From Toxorhynchites rutilus septentrionalis (Eukaryota > Arthropoda > Insecta > Diptera > Culicidae): a stretch of DNA of 64,000 bases. The stretch covers positions 242,263,946-242,327,945 of the forward strand of contig NC_073745.1 in the NCBI RefSeq assembly GCF_029784135.1, read 5' to 3'. Below, in pieces: positions 23,866 to 35,459 of the stretch. A program made the position numbers and the translations under genes. The notes beneath the pieces were generated by a model. That model saw nothing but the letters and a program-made list of their open reading frames with translations, was not told the origin of the DNA and searched no databases. The stretch's first letter is position 1. The number at the start of each line of letters is the position of its first letter.

Positions 23866-24440
23866 GTGCGGATCGGGACGACCTTTATGCAGCTCGGAAG
23901 TCAAAATATTTGCGGATCGGGACGACCGTATGAAAAAAATGAAAATGATAAGAGTGGGGATCGGGACGAACGCATGGAGAAATAACAATGATAAGAGGGC
24001 GAATCGGGATTACCGTGTTGCTTAAAGATGGAAGTAAAATATTTGCGGTTCGGAACGACAACATGAAGAAATAATAATAATAAGAACGCGGATTGGGACG
24101 ACCGTGCTGTGTAAAAATGAAAGTAAAAATATTTGCGATTCGGGACGACCGTATGAAAAAATGAAAAAAATTATAAAAGTGCGGATCGGGACAATCGGAA
24201 GTGAAAATATTTGCGATTCGGGACGACCGTATGAATAAAATCAAAATGCGAATCGGGATGACCGTGCTGCTTAAAGATGGAAGTAAAAATATTTGCGGTT
24301 CATAACGACCACATTAAGAAATAATAATGATGAGAGTGCGGATCGGGACGACCGTGCTGTGTAAAAATGGAAGCTAAATTATTTGCGGATCGGGACGACC
24401 GCGCAGAATAAGTACGAGCTCGGTAGGACCGTATGAAGAA
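23866..24440 (+). repeat. Irregular minisatellite with GGATCGGGACGACCGT core
   Basis: The core GCGGATCGGGACGACCG, or close variants, occurs about a dozen times in 575 bp. It alternates between two contexts: after AAAATATTTGC, and after GATAAGAGTGC. ATTTGCG anchors fall near 23,908, 24,041, 24,131, 24,208, 24,291 and 24,381, giving spacing of 77-133 bp, mostly 77-90. Its GC-rich core stands out in AT-rich surroundings. Frames across it (for example 119 codons minus) are repeat artefacts. Confidence 0.8.
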
Positions 24441-24748
24441 CAAAACTTGACTCGATATTTCGTTAGTTAAACGTCATTAATTAGCTCATACATTCCAAAG
24501 GTGGTTCAAACGTTTTATGTGAATGAAAATACACTGAAACAAAATCGACATGTACTTGTTTTTTTTCGTTTTTTTTATTCTATTTTTTTCGGAGAAGAGA
24601 GAAGACTTGTGGCATACCCAGATCTGGCAACACGGACATCGTCAGTTTAGCGATCAAATGGCTGGGCACCCGGTACATCTTCCGCCATCTTATCAGCAGA
24701 CAGTCATCGTTCGGCTTCGGGCGGTATCTGATTATCCCGCGGACGCTC

Positions 24749-25490
24749 ATGTATTGCCACACGTACATATTTATCTGGAAAAGTACAGATTTTTTTTCGA
24801 TATTTTTGGTACAGATTCTGTACGGTACAGGGTACAGATCTTCGTCAAAAAGTGAAGATTGGTACAGATTTTTTTCCGCGTGTAAAATTTCTTACATTTG
24901 AACAAAGCAATATTAAGGTTGTTTCAATGTTCAATGCTATGAAATTTGAAGATCATTTGAAAAGTGACAATAATTTTCACGTTGGAATGGCAACCCAAGA
25001 AAACAATTCTTTTTCGTGAATATTTGACGCAGTTTTTTCGTGGAACTGATCAAGCAAATGAGAAAAATATTTGATTTTGATGATCCACCAAAAATAAAAA
25101 ATATGAGGCCTGGAAAGAATTGACGGTTCGCTCGCATTTTCGGCACTTCGGTGCCTTGTTTGTGACGATCTCACTCCTCGGCATCTGTCGATCGATTTTT
25201 TCTGGATATAATCAGAACAAAAATAAGCTTCAAAATCGGCTCAGCAATGATACGATGAACACTGTTTTCAAATCAAAAATCATGAAACCAAAGATTTGAT
25301 TTAACATCGTGGCGTCAACTCGAACATTTTAATAAATGATAGTATGCAATCTAGAATGACACTGCAAATGCATATGTGGTATTTGTAGAAAATAAGCGAG
25401 TATTTTTTTCATGCTAATAAAACAGATTTTTCTTCAACCAATATTTTCGATGGTACAGATTTTCGGTACAGATTTTGGGGAGAAAAAGTC
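24749..25490. mobile_element. hAT-type non-autonomous element, copy 2 (right end lost)
   Basis: Matches copy 1 from TATTGCCACACGTACA through GATTCTGTACGGTACAG, TTTCTTACATTTGAACA, AAAGAATTGACGGTTC and TTTTCGATGGTACAGATTTT. The right terminal inverted repeat is missing, and no 8-bp duplication is visible, so only the left boundary is trustworthy. Confidence 0.6.
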
Positions 25491-25603
25491 ACAGTAGGGT
25501 TATGTTCGAGACACGACCACATAGTTAACGTAGGATTCCGTTGGGCTATTTGTTGCATGCTGATTTTGGATATGTTTGAAGAATTACATCGTTAAACTTT
25601 TTG

Positions 25604-25630
25604 ATAATGATTTGGTGGCCATGAAAAGAG
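25604..25630 (-). other. Histone-mRNA-like 3' stem-loop motif
   Basis: On the minus strand the sequence reads ACGGCTCTTTTCATGGCCAC followed by CA. This closely resembles the metazoan histone 3' processing hairpin GGCTCT-TTTC-AGAGCC-ACCA, with one mismatched and one wobble stem pair here. The upstream 84-codon minus frame (25,846-25,592) is not a recognisable histone. It may be the end of a decayed histone copy. Confidence 0.3.
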
Positions 25631-26254
25631 CCGTTTTGCTTGGTTGTTGAATATTGTTTGTTCACTCCACCAGTGTTTACAACCGGGTAATGACAGAAGG
25701 ATGGCAATTAGTCGTTGGATGGTGCGTATCATGATAGATGATGCCGAAGCGGAATGAGATATGATGAAAGCTGCCCTCTGAGGCCCTGGACGAGATGGCT
25801 TCTCTGTTATGTATGGATCAAATGAAAAAAAAACAACAAAACTCACTAATGTAATATAAGATAATTATCATTATCAAACACAATTATCAATTTTTCTCAC
25901 CAGAAAAAACATGTTACTTTATTATAGAGAAAACATATTTGAAATACAAAACTTTTATAATTTTTACTTTCTGAGTATTTATTCAACTCATTTTCATTAT
26001 CACTTCAAACCCAACGTAACACGATGTTACATGACTTAATGCGAATTTCAATTGAACTAACAGCACCTAATACGATATGTAGAGCATATGGGAAATCACT
26101 TCTTCGAATATTTCATCACTTATTCAATTTTTCTCGCCGTATGAACTTTCCTTGGGTGAAAATGAACACATTAAAACAAACAGCTTAAACCCGACGATCC
26201 GTTCTCGAGCGGAACACTCATTGGTTTTTTATTTATGAAAATTGAAATATAAGC

Positions 26255-26740
26255 TAGGTAATCTGCAGTGACGAAAAAATGTTCAATTTGAATGGTCCCC
26301 GTGGTTTCAACAATATTTTTCAACCAGGAACTTTGATGAAGGCTCGTGTATGGTTTGGGTGGGATTCTATGCAACCGGAAAACTCAAGATAGCTTTCACA
26401 TTCTTCAAAATGAATAGCGAGGATTACAAACATGTTCTAGAATCCTTTCTCCTATCTCATATGCCGTAGATATCGTCGCAAAAATTCATATTCCAGCAAA
26501 ACAATGCCGCTATTCATACCAACAAGGAAACTAAACAATGGATTAAGGACCAAAAACATGACTTATTGGACCGGCTGGCCCATTTCTTGTACACTTTACA
26601 GAACAGTGTCGGAAAACGCAGTTTCCTAAACGCAAGATCTAGCAGAAGAAGCGACTGACTTTTCTAGTTGAAATTTATTTTTAGCAAATTTTCGATGCCC
26701 TATTTCATCTTGGACCATTGTTCAGTGAATTCTGTGAGAG
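26255..26740 (+). pseudogene. Tc1-like transposase relic
   Basis: Pieces in more than one frame match a Tc1 transposase: FSDEKMFNLNGPRGFN (first catalytic Asp region), GKLKIAF, KMNSEDYKHVLESFLL, KFIFQQNNAAIHTNKETKQW (catalytic Asp replaced by Asn; family form FQQDNA.IHT). The last catalytic segment is scrambled. At least one stop and one frameshift occur, and TIRs were not found. Confidence 0.75.
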
Positions 26741-28640
26741 ATCAGGTGGTTTAGTTGCTTATCAATGCTCAAACGATTCGTGCAACACCTTTGTTAAAAT
26801 GAGTGTTAGCTAGCCCTCTCTTATTCAATGATAAAGAGATGAAACAGCCAATTGTTGAAAATTTCTCTGATAAAGAATAATTCTCTGCTCCAGTGAATTT
26901 ACTAAAAAAAAGTATATAAAAGTGCGTCGAAATTTCAAATATATCCATGTCCATAATTACCACACAAAATGTCATAATGACTATAAAAGTTCACCACAAC
27001 AGTGTTGTCCTGGCTCATTCAATTAATCAAATTTTAACTGTTTCAAAAAACATAATACATGCTAAAACTTGTCCATTTTAGTTCAACGTGAATTATTCCC
27101 ATCATGAGCAACCGTTGCTCATTTTACGACATTAATTCAGCGACATCCAACAAACTAAAATTGAAAACTTTATTGCCCAGTATTGTCTGTTTGTTTTCAC
27201 TCCCAAACACACGGCATTATTCTGCAACAAAGCCGCGGCCATCGTCTGTTTTCCCGTGGCACAAATGTCCACAAAGAAGCCGCGGTTCGCTTCATATCGA
27301 TACATTTCATAAAACGGGAACGACTCCATATAATCGTGTTCTACGACCTGCCTAGCCATAAAGTTATTAAATTATGACCCTTAACTAAATTATTAATATT
27401 TCTATGGGCCTCTTACCCATGGAGGCCCGCGACCAAAGTGATCACACGGCGCGTCCTTTGTGGCTTTGTGGTTCTTCCACACGCACGCAGCCCCGCTGGT
27501 TTTATTCGCCTTTCCCCCTGTGGGGGTACTCCGGCGAAATCCCAGCGATATTTTACTCACGGCTCCATCAGCACCTGACAGTTATACGATCACATTTGGC
27601 GCAGGATATCTCCCGAGGAGTCGTTTACGCTGTCCGGTACTTTGATGTGGAATTGACCCGTAGCGCGGAGGAGGCAGGCGTACGACAATTAACGATCTTT
27701 TACAACGGCACGGCACCGAGTCGGGCACGGATCGACGAACCGAAGCTGCGATTGTTAATTAAAAGGAGCAGCGAACCTACCGCGGAAACGTTCCAAAATA
27801 TTGGGGTCATTTACTCGAACTCGAGCATCAAAGTCCCATTAAGGTGACACAATGTTTATGTAGGGACCAGGGAGAGTTTCGCTCTTTCGCCGAAGGACCG
27901 TGAATTTACATTTGTGCATTCCGGTCGGTTCGCCTCCACTTGCCGTGGGCAGCGAAACCACCGGCGTTACTCGGCTGGAACCATCGCGCCGATGGTAAGG
28001 TCCAGAAGGATTGGCATTCCGAGAGCTCAGGTTGGAATATTAAAAACAAATTAAATTAGCATAAAAAATCGTTCGATGATATTTTTATCGCCGACAGTAA
28101 CGGTGAAAAGCTGCGGATCAGCGAAAGCGGAGAACAGCTCAGTTTGGGTTAATCGATTTTGGTGAGAACTTAGGTTTCATTTTTTTTTTTTTGTTGAGAC
28201 TTCGTCCCAGTGAGCAAGCTTGAAATGTTAGCTCGCGGGTGGTGTATTAATAGAGTAATGGCTCTCGCTATCAGGTTGAAACGAAACTTCTAATGTCGGA
28301 GAATTCCGCAAACACTCTAAATTTAGGAACGGTTGCGAAAATTTGGGTTAAGTAGTTTGAAAGTTCAATCTTCTAAGCAGTCTTGCGGAAAATGTCAAAT
28401 GGATGATAGTTTCTGTCGAAAATACGGGGTAAATATTCTTTATTTGTTCAAATTTATTGTATTGCTTTCCAAGTAGACCAAACGGGGCCTTATTGGATAA
28501 ATGTGGTGAATGTTCGTTGATATTTGATATTGATATTTTATTGTTTCCATATTATTTTTATCACATTCAACTGGAGACCGTAAATGGCCGATTAGTGTGA
28601 AGTAAACCTTCTACATCTTTAACGTTTCTGAATGCACTTG
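26741..28640 (+). other. Unassigned; contains a GC-richer island with a 147-codon frame
   Basis: Around 27,200-28,150 GC content and CpG count rise well above the surroundings. The frame 27,404-27,847 (MGLLPMEARDQSDHTARP..., ending SNSSIKVPLR) is the longest. A second frame over the same stretch contains APSAPDSYTITFGAG, and neither is recognised. A frame change could join segments of a decayed secreted-protein exon, but this is speculation. The rest is AT-rich. Confidence 0.25.
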
Positions 28641-28644
28641 TTAC

Positions 28645-29330
28645 ACTCATATGCTCGACTTTGACGTAGAAAACCGTTTTTCAGAAAAAGGTGTCATATC
28701 ATAAAACACGTCACGTTTTTTTGAAATAATTTCAACTTAAATAACTATTCTTGCAGCGGACGGATTTTGATGGTTTGTATTAGGATTCGGCGATCTTGGA
28801 TCGATCTCTTCCTCTTCGATTACCGATTTTTTGAATCGATTCTTTGTACTCCAAAAAAACGCGAGAACCGATCTTTTCTTTTCGATCTTTTTGATTGTAG
28901 ATTTTTTTTCGTAAATTTTGTTTTTCAGTCAACATTGATTTTAATCTCACCAAAAAGCATCAAATTTTTTAAACATTGGATCTTTTTTTCATCGGAAGTC
29001 GTAAATTTAGGAGAAGCAGTTTTGTAAATTTGGTCATTACAAAGCAAGTGATCACAAGTTATATTTACACCATCACATTCACTAGGCTGACAGTGAAAAA
29101 AGTTCGAAAAAAAGCATTCGATTTTTCAAAGATCTATTCCATAAAGATCGATTTTCTGGTAATGAATTAATCAGTGAATAGATCCCTACGCCGTTTAAAA
29201 ATCGATAAGTCAAGTTTGATCGTCTAAACCTAGTTTGTATACCAATTCGAATCAAAAATTTATTAAGATTTCTTTAATACATTACGATTTCCTAATCCGT
29301 AAATGGTATTATAGTGAAAAGGCATGTGTT
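28645..29330 (+). mobile_element. M1 fragment (left end) split by a hAT-type insertion
   Basis: TTTGACGTAGAAAACCG, ATAAAACACGTCACG and CGGACGGATTTTGATGG (28,648-28,773) match the left part of M1 copy 1. After the insertion at 28,781-29,232 the match resumes with TTTGTATACCAATTCGAATC. The right end of M1 is absent. Confidence 0.6.
28781..29232. mobile_element. hAT-type MITE, 452 bp, with GTTTGTAT duplication
   Basis: The 8-bp duplication GTTTGTAT occurs at 28,773-28,780 and 29,233-29,240. Ends are inverted with 12 of 15 matches (TAGGATTCGGCGATC against TAGGTTTAGACGATC). The interior is rich in GATC/GATTTT motifs and has no transposase. Removal of the insert restores M1 sequence across the duplication. 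Confidence 0.75.
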
Positions 29331-29489
29331 TCGGATCTTTTTCCCTGAACGAATAAACACAGAATATTTTTGGTATCTATTATTTCATTATTTGTTTATC
29401 GAGATGAGGGCCCCGGTGAACTAAAAAAAATGGCAAAATAAAATATATACAGAGTGTGAAAATACAAGATATCATTTTCTGCGTTAATT

Positions 29490-29830
29490 TTTTTTGAGGC
29501 AATGTTTATTAAGAACCTTTAGGACATATTAGCGGCGCGCACAGTTGATCAGTTTGAACATTGTGCGACTGTTGCAAGACGAAGAGTTTCTCATCAGAAA
29601 ACACGAACTCCTACCCTGCGTGCCGTGAAGTATCAGTTTGGTTCTGTCCAGCCTTTTCTTCGTTGTATCCTTTGTTATCCTGAGAACCTTGCGTTTCTTG
29701 TACGGATTGTATCCTAGGTCATTCGTCGCGATGCTGTGGGCAGTCCCGATCGACACATCCAGGTATGTTGCGGTATTCCGGATCGAGCGGTTCATTATCG
29801 ACGAACCGCTCGGAGCTCCCACGGAAATCG
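29490..29830 (-). pseudogene. Tc1/mariner-superfamily transposase relic (N-terminal half)
   Basis: Minus strand reads SIRNTATYLDVSIGTAHSIA, DLGYNPYKKRKVLRIT and KKRLDRTKLI, the second helix-turn-helix and linker of a Tc1/mariner transposase. Then, in a shifted frame, EFVFSDEKLFVLQQSHN gives the first catalytic Asp. A frameshift near the GRSS codons and loss of the C-terminal half show it is dead. Confidence 0.75.
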
Positions 29831-30593
29831 TAAATCGATCACTCGAAATGAAAATGCAACGTTCGTTCTACGGACACTGTGGATAGAGGAAATATAGCAA
29901 TCTAAGCTTTAAAATTAATTGGCAAAATTAAACAATTCGTGATTTAAAAAATAAACTCTCACTTCAGCTATCGATCAGACAGTTCCCCAAAACGGATATG
30001 ACAAATAGTGGTACAAGGGCAAAATCTATTCGAATTTTCGTTGTGAATGTTGTGAATGAATCAGGGGCAGTACCGCGTCGATTCACATGTCGCCTGATGG
30101 AACGGGCTTTTCCTTTTTTACATCAGATGCACAAATCATTGTTATTTTTATACGTTGTTGGTAGATTTGAGTGGTTAAGAAATGTGGAATAATGTTGCTG
30201 ATGCAAAAGTTGCAGTGTTGTGTTCGAGAAATGACCGCATTATTGACGTAGGATTATATTACGATATTTGTTGTATGTCGATTCATTCAAATCATTCTTA
30301 ACATAGTCACTATTGGAAAATAAAGAAATATCCATATTGGGGTAGATTGTTATAAAGTGTCAATATTGATTGTCGCATAAATCTTGTATATTCTGTCAAA
30401 TATATGGCGGGAATATGTGTTTTTAAAGAAAATGCTTCATTAATCACCTAAATTTATGTTATCGCCTTCATTATAGTCCCCTTCTGAAGCAGTAGACATT
30501 TTCCAACGAACGATTCAGTCATCGAAACATTTTTTAAAGCAGTGTTCACGAATCAATTCGTTGCGTAACCAATTCGTAAACCAAGTTATGTTT

Positions 30594-30965
30594 TCAATGC
30601 CGCGAAAACGGGTCCCATGAAGCAGTAATCTGAATTTCGGAAATAGGAAAAAAGTAAAGAATGTCTTCAGCCACATGATTGCGATGAAATTTCTGAAGAA
30701 ATTTGGACTCTTTTGGTACTAATCGTGCTGCGACTTTTCTCATGCCCAAAACACCAATCAAAATATGACGAATGGTCTCGTAGAGATGTTCAATTCCACA
30801 GGCTTGTTCTCTCAAACTCAAATGCCTTCCATCTTTGAATGCATTATAACGTTCATACACCTGAGATTCGACATTTTTGAGTCACCAAATGTATTCTGCA
30901 ACATTTTCAACATTTCGGTACAAGAAAATTTTGTTTGCAACACAAAATATTACATAATATCTCTG
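30594..30965 (-). pseudogene. Mariner-like transposase relic (different lineage from 12 kb)
   Basis: Minus strand gives EMLKMLQNTFGDSKMSN in one frame, then YERYNAFKDGR, and HILIGVLGMRKVAARLVPKE followed by FLQKFHRNHVAED in another. These are the N-terminal DNA-binding and linker segments of mariner-like transposases with the 'DLGMR.VAARLVP' linker. About 50 codons after KDGR are missing, and there are frame changes. No catalytic domain remains. Confidence 0.72.
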
Positions 30966-31109
30966 ACCAATAAAGGTATCCATATCAAAATTCTTCGAGC
31001 AATAAAAGTAAAACTTGCTCCTTATGACGCTGTAAACAAACTAAATGACAGATCGCACTCAAAATTGACATTAAGCCCAATGACAGTAACAAATGTTCAG
31101 CGGGAAGAT

Positions 31110-32014
31110 TGAAAATTTAAAATTCCCAGTATATATTTGACAAAATGTAAATCCATTAAGAAATGTCTGAGCCTTAAGCGCTTAAAATTGGAAAGTTTTC
31201 GTGATGAGACCCATATATTGTTTACCAATTTGTACGTTCAGTATGTTCCCGAAAAAAGTAATCCTACGTCAAAAATAAACTATCGTGCCAATTTCGAGTG
31301 TGTGATAACTGCGAATAATGATCGATAGCCATTCGCGATGAATAATCAGCTTTATCTATAAAACAAAGTTTTTTTTCCTAAGAATATCTCATCATTATGG
31401 TATGGTAAGAGATCACAGGATGGTAACCAAATCATGATAGAATAATATGTCCTGGACCCGATTTCGTTGTTCACATAGGACTATGAAAATATATACTACT
31501 AGCAAACATAGCGAATTGTTCTTTAATTTTTTTTTCCCGAAATTGTTTTATCCTTTCACGATCGATAACGGACGGTGCCTTTCGAATTTAAATTAGTGAA
31601 TGGATGAAATTTTTCGCTTTTCGAATTCTATTGAATATTCAATAATTATTTTAAAGAAAAGATTTTGATATTGGCATATGTCAACAGTGCAGTGGACATT
31701 TCGTGCTTCACTTTGGATAATGGATTATACTATACGTCTTATATACATATATAAAACAATGATTTTTTCGTACGTATTACTCATCATTATAAGAAAACGG
31801 ATTCTTTGTGTTAGTTTGAACTCAAATGAGAATGACAGATTAAATTGGAGAATATTATAGTGAAACATTTCATATTTACAACAAAATGAAGGTGTTGAAT
31901 TCAATTGCATTCGAAAAGCGAAAAGTTTTATTAATTCACTGTTTGAAATTCGAAAGCCACCGTCTGTTACCGAACGTGAATATGAAAAAAAAAAACAAAC
32001 AAAAAAATAAAAAC
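31110..32014. other. AT-rich flank of the 7-bp array
   Basis: Short chance frames only (31,137-31,328, 31,678-31,860). No gene or repeat recognised. Confidence 0.45.
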
Positions 32015-34317
32015 TAGATAGGAAATAGGAAATAGGAAATAAGAAATAGGAGATAGGAAATAGGAAAAAGGAAATAGGAAATAGGAAATAGGAAATAGGA
32101 AATAGGAAATAGGAAATAGGAAATAGGAAATAGGAAATAGGAAATAGGAAATAGGAAATAGGAAATAGGAAATAGGAAATAGGAAATAGGAAATAGGAAA
32201 TAGGAAATAGGAAATAGGAAATAGGAAATAGGAAATAGGAAATAGGAAATAGGAAATAGGAAATAGGAAATAGGAAATAGGAAATAGGAAATAGGAAATA
32301 GGAAATAGGAAATAGGAAATAGGAAATAGGAAATAGGAAATAGGAAATAGGAAATAGGAAATAGGAAATAGGAAATAGGAAATAGGAAATAGGAAATAGG
32401 AAATAGGAAATAGGAAATAGGAAATAGGAAATAGGAAATAGGAAATAGGAAATAGGAAATAGGAAATAGGAAATAGGAAATAGGAAATAGGAAATAGGAA
32501 ATAGGAAATAGGAAATAGGAAATAGGAAATAGGAAATAGGAAATAGGAAATAGGAAATAGGAAATAGGAAATAGGAAATAGGAAATAGGAAATAGGAAAT
32601 AGGAAATAGGAAATAGGAAATAGGAAATAGGAAATAGGAAATAGGAAATAGGAAATAGGAAATAGGAAATAGGAAATAGGAAATAGGAAATAGGAAATAG
32701 GAAATAGGAAATAGGAAATAGGAAATAGGAAATAGGAAATAGGAAATAGGAAATAGGAAATAGGAAATAGGAAATAGGAAATAGGAAATAGGAAATAGGA
32801 AATAGGAAATAGGAAATAGGAAATAGGAAATAGGAAATAGGAAATAGGAAATAGGAAATAGGAAATAGGAAATAGGAAATAGGAAATAGGAAATAGGAAA
32901 TAGGAAATAGGAAATAGGAAATAGGAAATAGGAAATAGGAAATAGGAAATAGGAAATAGGAAATAGGAAATAGGAAATAGGAAATAGGAAATAGGAAATA
33001 GGAAATAGGAAATAGGAAATAGGAAATAGGAAATAGGAAATAGGAAATAGGAAATAGGAAATAGGAAATAGGAAATAGGAAATAGGAAATAGGAAATAGG
33101 AAATAGGAAATAGGAAATAGGAAATAGGAAATAGGAAATAGGAAATAGGAAATAGGAAATAGGAAATAGGAAATAGGAAATAGGAAATAGGAAATAGGAA
33201 ATAGGAAATAGGAAATAGGAAATAGGAAATAGGAAATAGGAAATAGGAAATAGGAAATAGGAAATAGGAAATAGGAAATAGGAAATAGGAAATAGGAAAT
33301 AGGAAATAGGAAATAGGAAATAGGAAATAGGAAATAGGAAATAGGAAATAGGAAATAGGAAATAGGAAATAGGAAATAGGAAATAGGAAATAGGAAATAG
33401 GAAATAGGAAATAGGAAATAGGAAATAGGAAATAGGAAATAGGAAATAGGAAATAGGAAATAGGAAATAGGAAATAGGAAATAGGAAATAGGAAATAGGA
33501 AATAGGAAATAGGAAATAGGAAATAGGAAATAGGAAATAGGAAATAGGAAATAGGAAATAGGAAATAGGAAATAGGAAATAGGAAATAGGAAATAGGAAA
33601 TAGGAAATAGGAAATAGGAAATAGGAAATAGGAAATAGGAAATAGGAAATAGGAAATAGGAAATAGGAAATAGGAAATAGGAAATAGGAAATAGGAAATA
33701 GGAAATAGGAAATAGGAAATAGGAAATAGGAAATAGGAAATAGGAAATAGGAAATAGGAAATAGGAAATAGGAAATAGGAAATAGGAAATAGGAAATAGG
33801 AAATAGGAAATAGGAAATAGGAAATAGGAAATAGGAAATAGGAAATAGGAAATAGGAAATAGGAAATAGGAAATAGGAAATAGGAAATAGGAAATAGGAA
33901 ATAGGAAATAGGAAATAGGAATAGGAAATAGGAAATAGGAAATAGGAAATAGGAAATAGGAAATAGGAAATAGGAAATAGGAAATAGGAAATAGGAAATA
34001 GGAAATAGGAAATAGGAAATAGGAAATAGGAAATGAGAAATAGGAAATAGGAAATAGGAAATAGGAAATAGGAAATAGGAAATAGGAAATAGGAAATAGG
34101 AAATAGGAAATAGGAAATAGGAAATAGGAAATAGGAAATAGGAAATAGGAAATAGGAAATAGGAAATAGGAAATAGGAAATAGGAAATAGGAAATAGGAA
34201 ATAGGAAATAGGAAATAGGAAATAGGAAATAGGAAATAGGAAATAGGAAATAGGAAATAGGAAATAGGAAATAGAAAATAGGAAATAGGAAATAGGAAAT
34301 AAGAAATAGGAAATAGG
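32015..34317 (+). repeat. Seven-base tandem array (GGAAATA)n, ~2.3 kb, ~328 units
   Basis: The unit GGAAATA repeats almost perfectly. Variants cluster at the edges (AAGAAATA, GGAGATA, GGAAAAA near 32,040-32,070; AGAAAATA and AAGAAATA near 34,270-34,305). Only two irregularities are seen in the core: a missing base near 33,920 and a GAGAAATA variant near 34,032. Because the minus-strand heptamer contains no stop in any phase, long false frames (827 and 772 codons of repeating FLFPISY) arise. I see no reason to think they are translated. No higher-order repeat is evident. Confidence 0.98.
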
Positions 34318-34579
34318 TTTCATTAGTGGCAAAGTTTTTGCTCCATGCGATTTGCAAAATTCTACTTAAAGATGAAGAAAGAGTTTGAAGAAAGAGAACA
34401 GAAACTAGTGACGTGTTCTCGAAATAAATCAATTTCCTCGCATGTGACAATCCAATGCAATGACTTCCTTCTGTGCCGTCCGAAATACAAATGGACTTGC
34501 GTTTGTCTTTCGCTCAATTTCTGTGGCACCCATTTTCCAAACCTCTGAATCTTTCTTGTCTCGTCTGAATCTCGTCTCT

Positions 34580-34778
34580 CTAATGTTGTCATACAAATGT
34601 AACACAAGTTTCTGCATTACTCGAGAATTAATCAAGCAAATGAAACCAAATTAGGCATATGGAGGTTTTAGGGTGTTATAAATGTTTCTATGGTGGTTAA
34701 ATACCCCACCCCCCTCTCTTAGGGGTGCAATTAATGTTTTTACGGAGGTGAGACACTCCACCCGCTCTTCAAGGGATT
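34580..34778 (+). repeat. Repeat Q, one full and one partial unit, left of LINE A
   Basis: GTCATACAAATGTAACACA, TTACTCGAGAATTAATCAAG, GGCATATGGAGGTTTTAGGG and TTTCTATGGTGGTTAAATAC follow the Q unit order. A partial unit with GGGGTGCAATTAATGTTTTT follows, then the LINE A tail starts at 34,779. Confidence 0.7.
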
Positions 34779-35079
34779 TATTTATTTATTTATTTATTTA
34801 TTTACATCTAGCTTGATGCCTTAATGAAATGTTTCATGATGAGGAAAAGCCCTTTCGAGTTAACGTACTCATGAGGGCATAAAAACCTCATATCTTTTCG
34901 TGTTTGAAAAACAATAAAAATAACAATAAATTTACAATAAACGGTTAAGTTGAACTAGAACATACATAAAAACATATTGCACATCAAGTGATCAAAAAAT
35001 AAAATCAAACTAAAAAATTCTTAGAACTAAATCATTGTTGGCTTGAAACGTTATTCACAAAATCATGTTACCGGTAGAG

Positions 35080-35449
35080 TTAATATCTTCTGCTCAACAG
35101 TCTGCGCTGAAATATTGCCGCTGAAGTATTGAAGTCGAAATACTCATAAACTTCGTTAAACCTTGCCGCCATAAATCTGATTGGGTCGTGTTGTCCATAA
35201 CCTGCATTACGTGCATCAAGTAGTAGGAAGTCTCTTCGTCTTAGAACTCTCTCCGGTGCGTAAACGTTGAATTGTGACAATATTTCCGCTGCATCGGTTT
35301 CTCCTAACAAAATTTTTGCAACAAATACAGCTTGAGCGACAGATCTCCTACGTTCCAGTGTATCAAGTCCAAGCAGCCTACATCGATGTTCATACGGTGG
35401 TAAATTAACGGGATCTCGCCAAGGAAGGTTGCGTAGAGCATATCTCACG
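35080..35449 (-). pseudogene. LINE A ORF2, C-terminal domain, separated by LINE B
   Basis: Encodes FVRYALRNLPWRDPVNLPPY, HRCRLLGLDTLERRR and so on to a stop at 35,080. The equivalent of LINE D FVRFALRNLPWNDPLNLPSY confirms that this is the end of the same type of ORF2. It continues directly from the ESVQRK end of the RT part once LINE B and one 10-bp duplication are ignored. Confidence 0.9.
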
Positions 35450-35459
35450 AACTTTCTTT

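Noticed and set aside
23866..24440. CRISPR-like array
   Set aside because: Repeat cores are irregularly spaced (77-133 bp by the ATTTGCG anchors), have degenerate repeats and the spacers are related to each other; the genome is clearly eukaryotic.
31967..34450. 827- and 772-codon minus-strand frames of repeating FLFPISY
   Set aside because: They are a direct result of the 7-bp repeat lacking minus-strand stops. No flanking coding features support translation.
34345..34654. Several overlapping 60-80 codon frames left of LINE A
   Set aside because: They lie in and beside repeat Q, occur on both strands, and share no domain.
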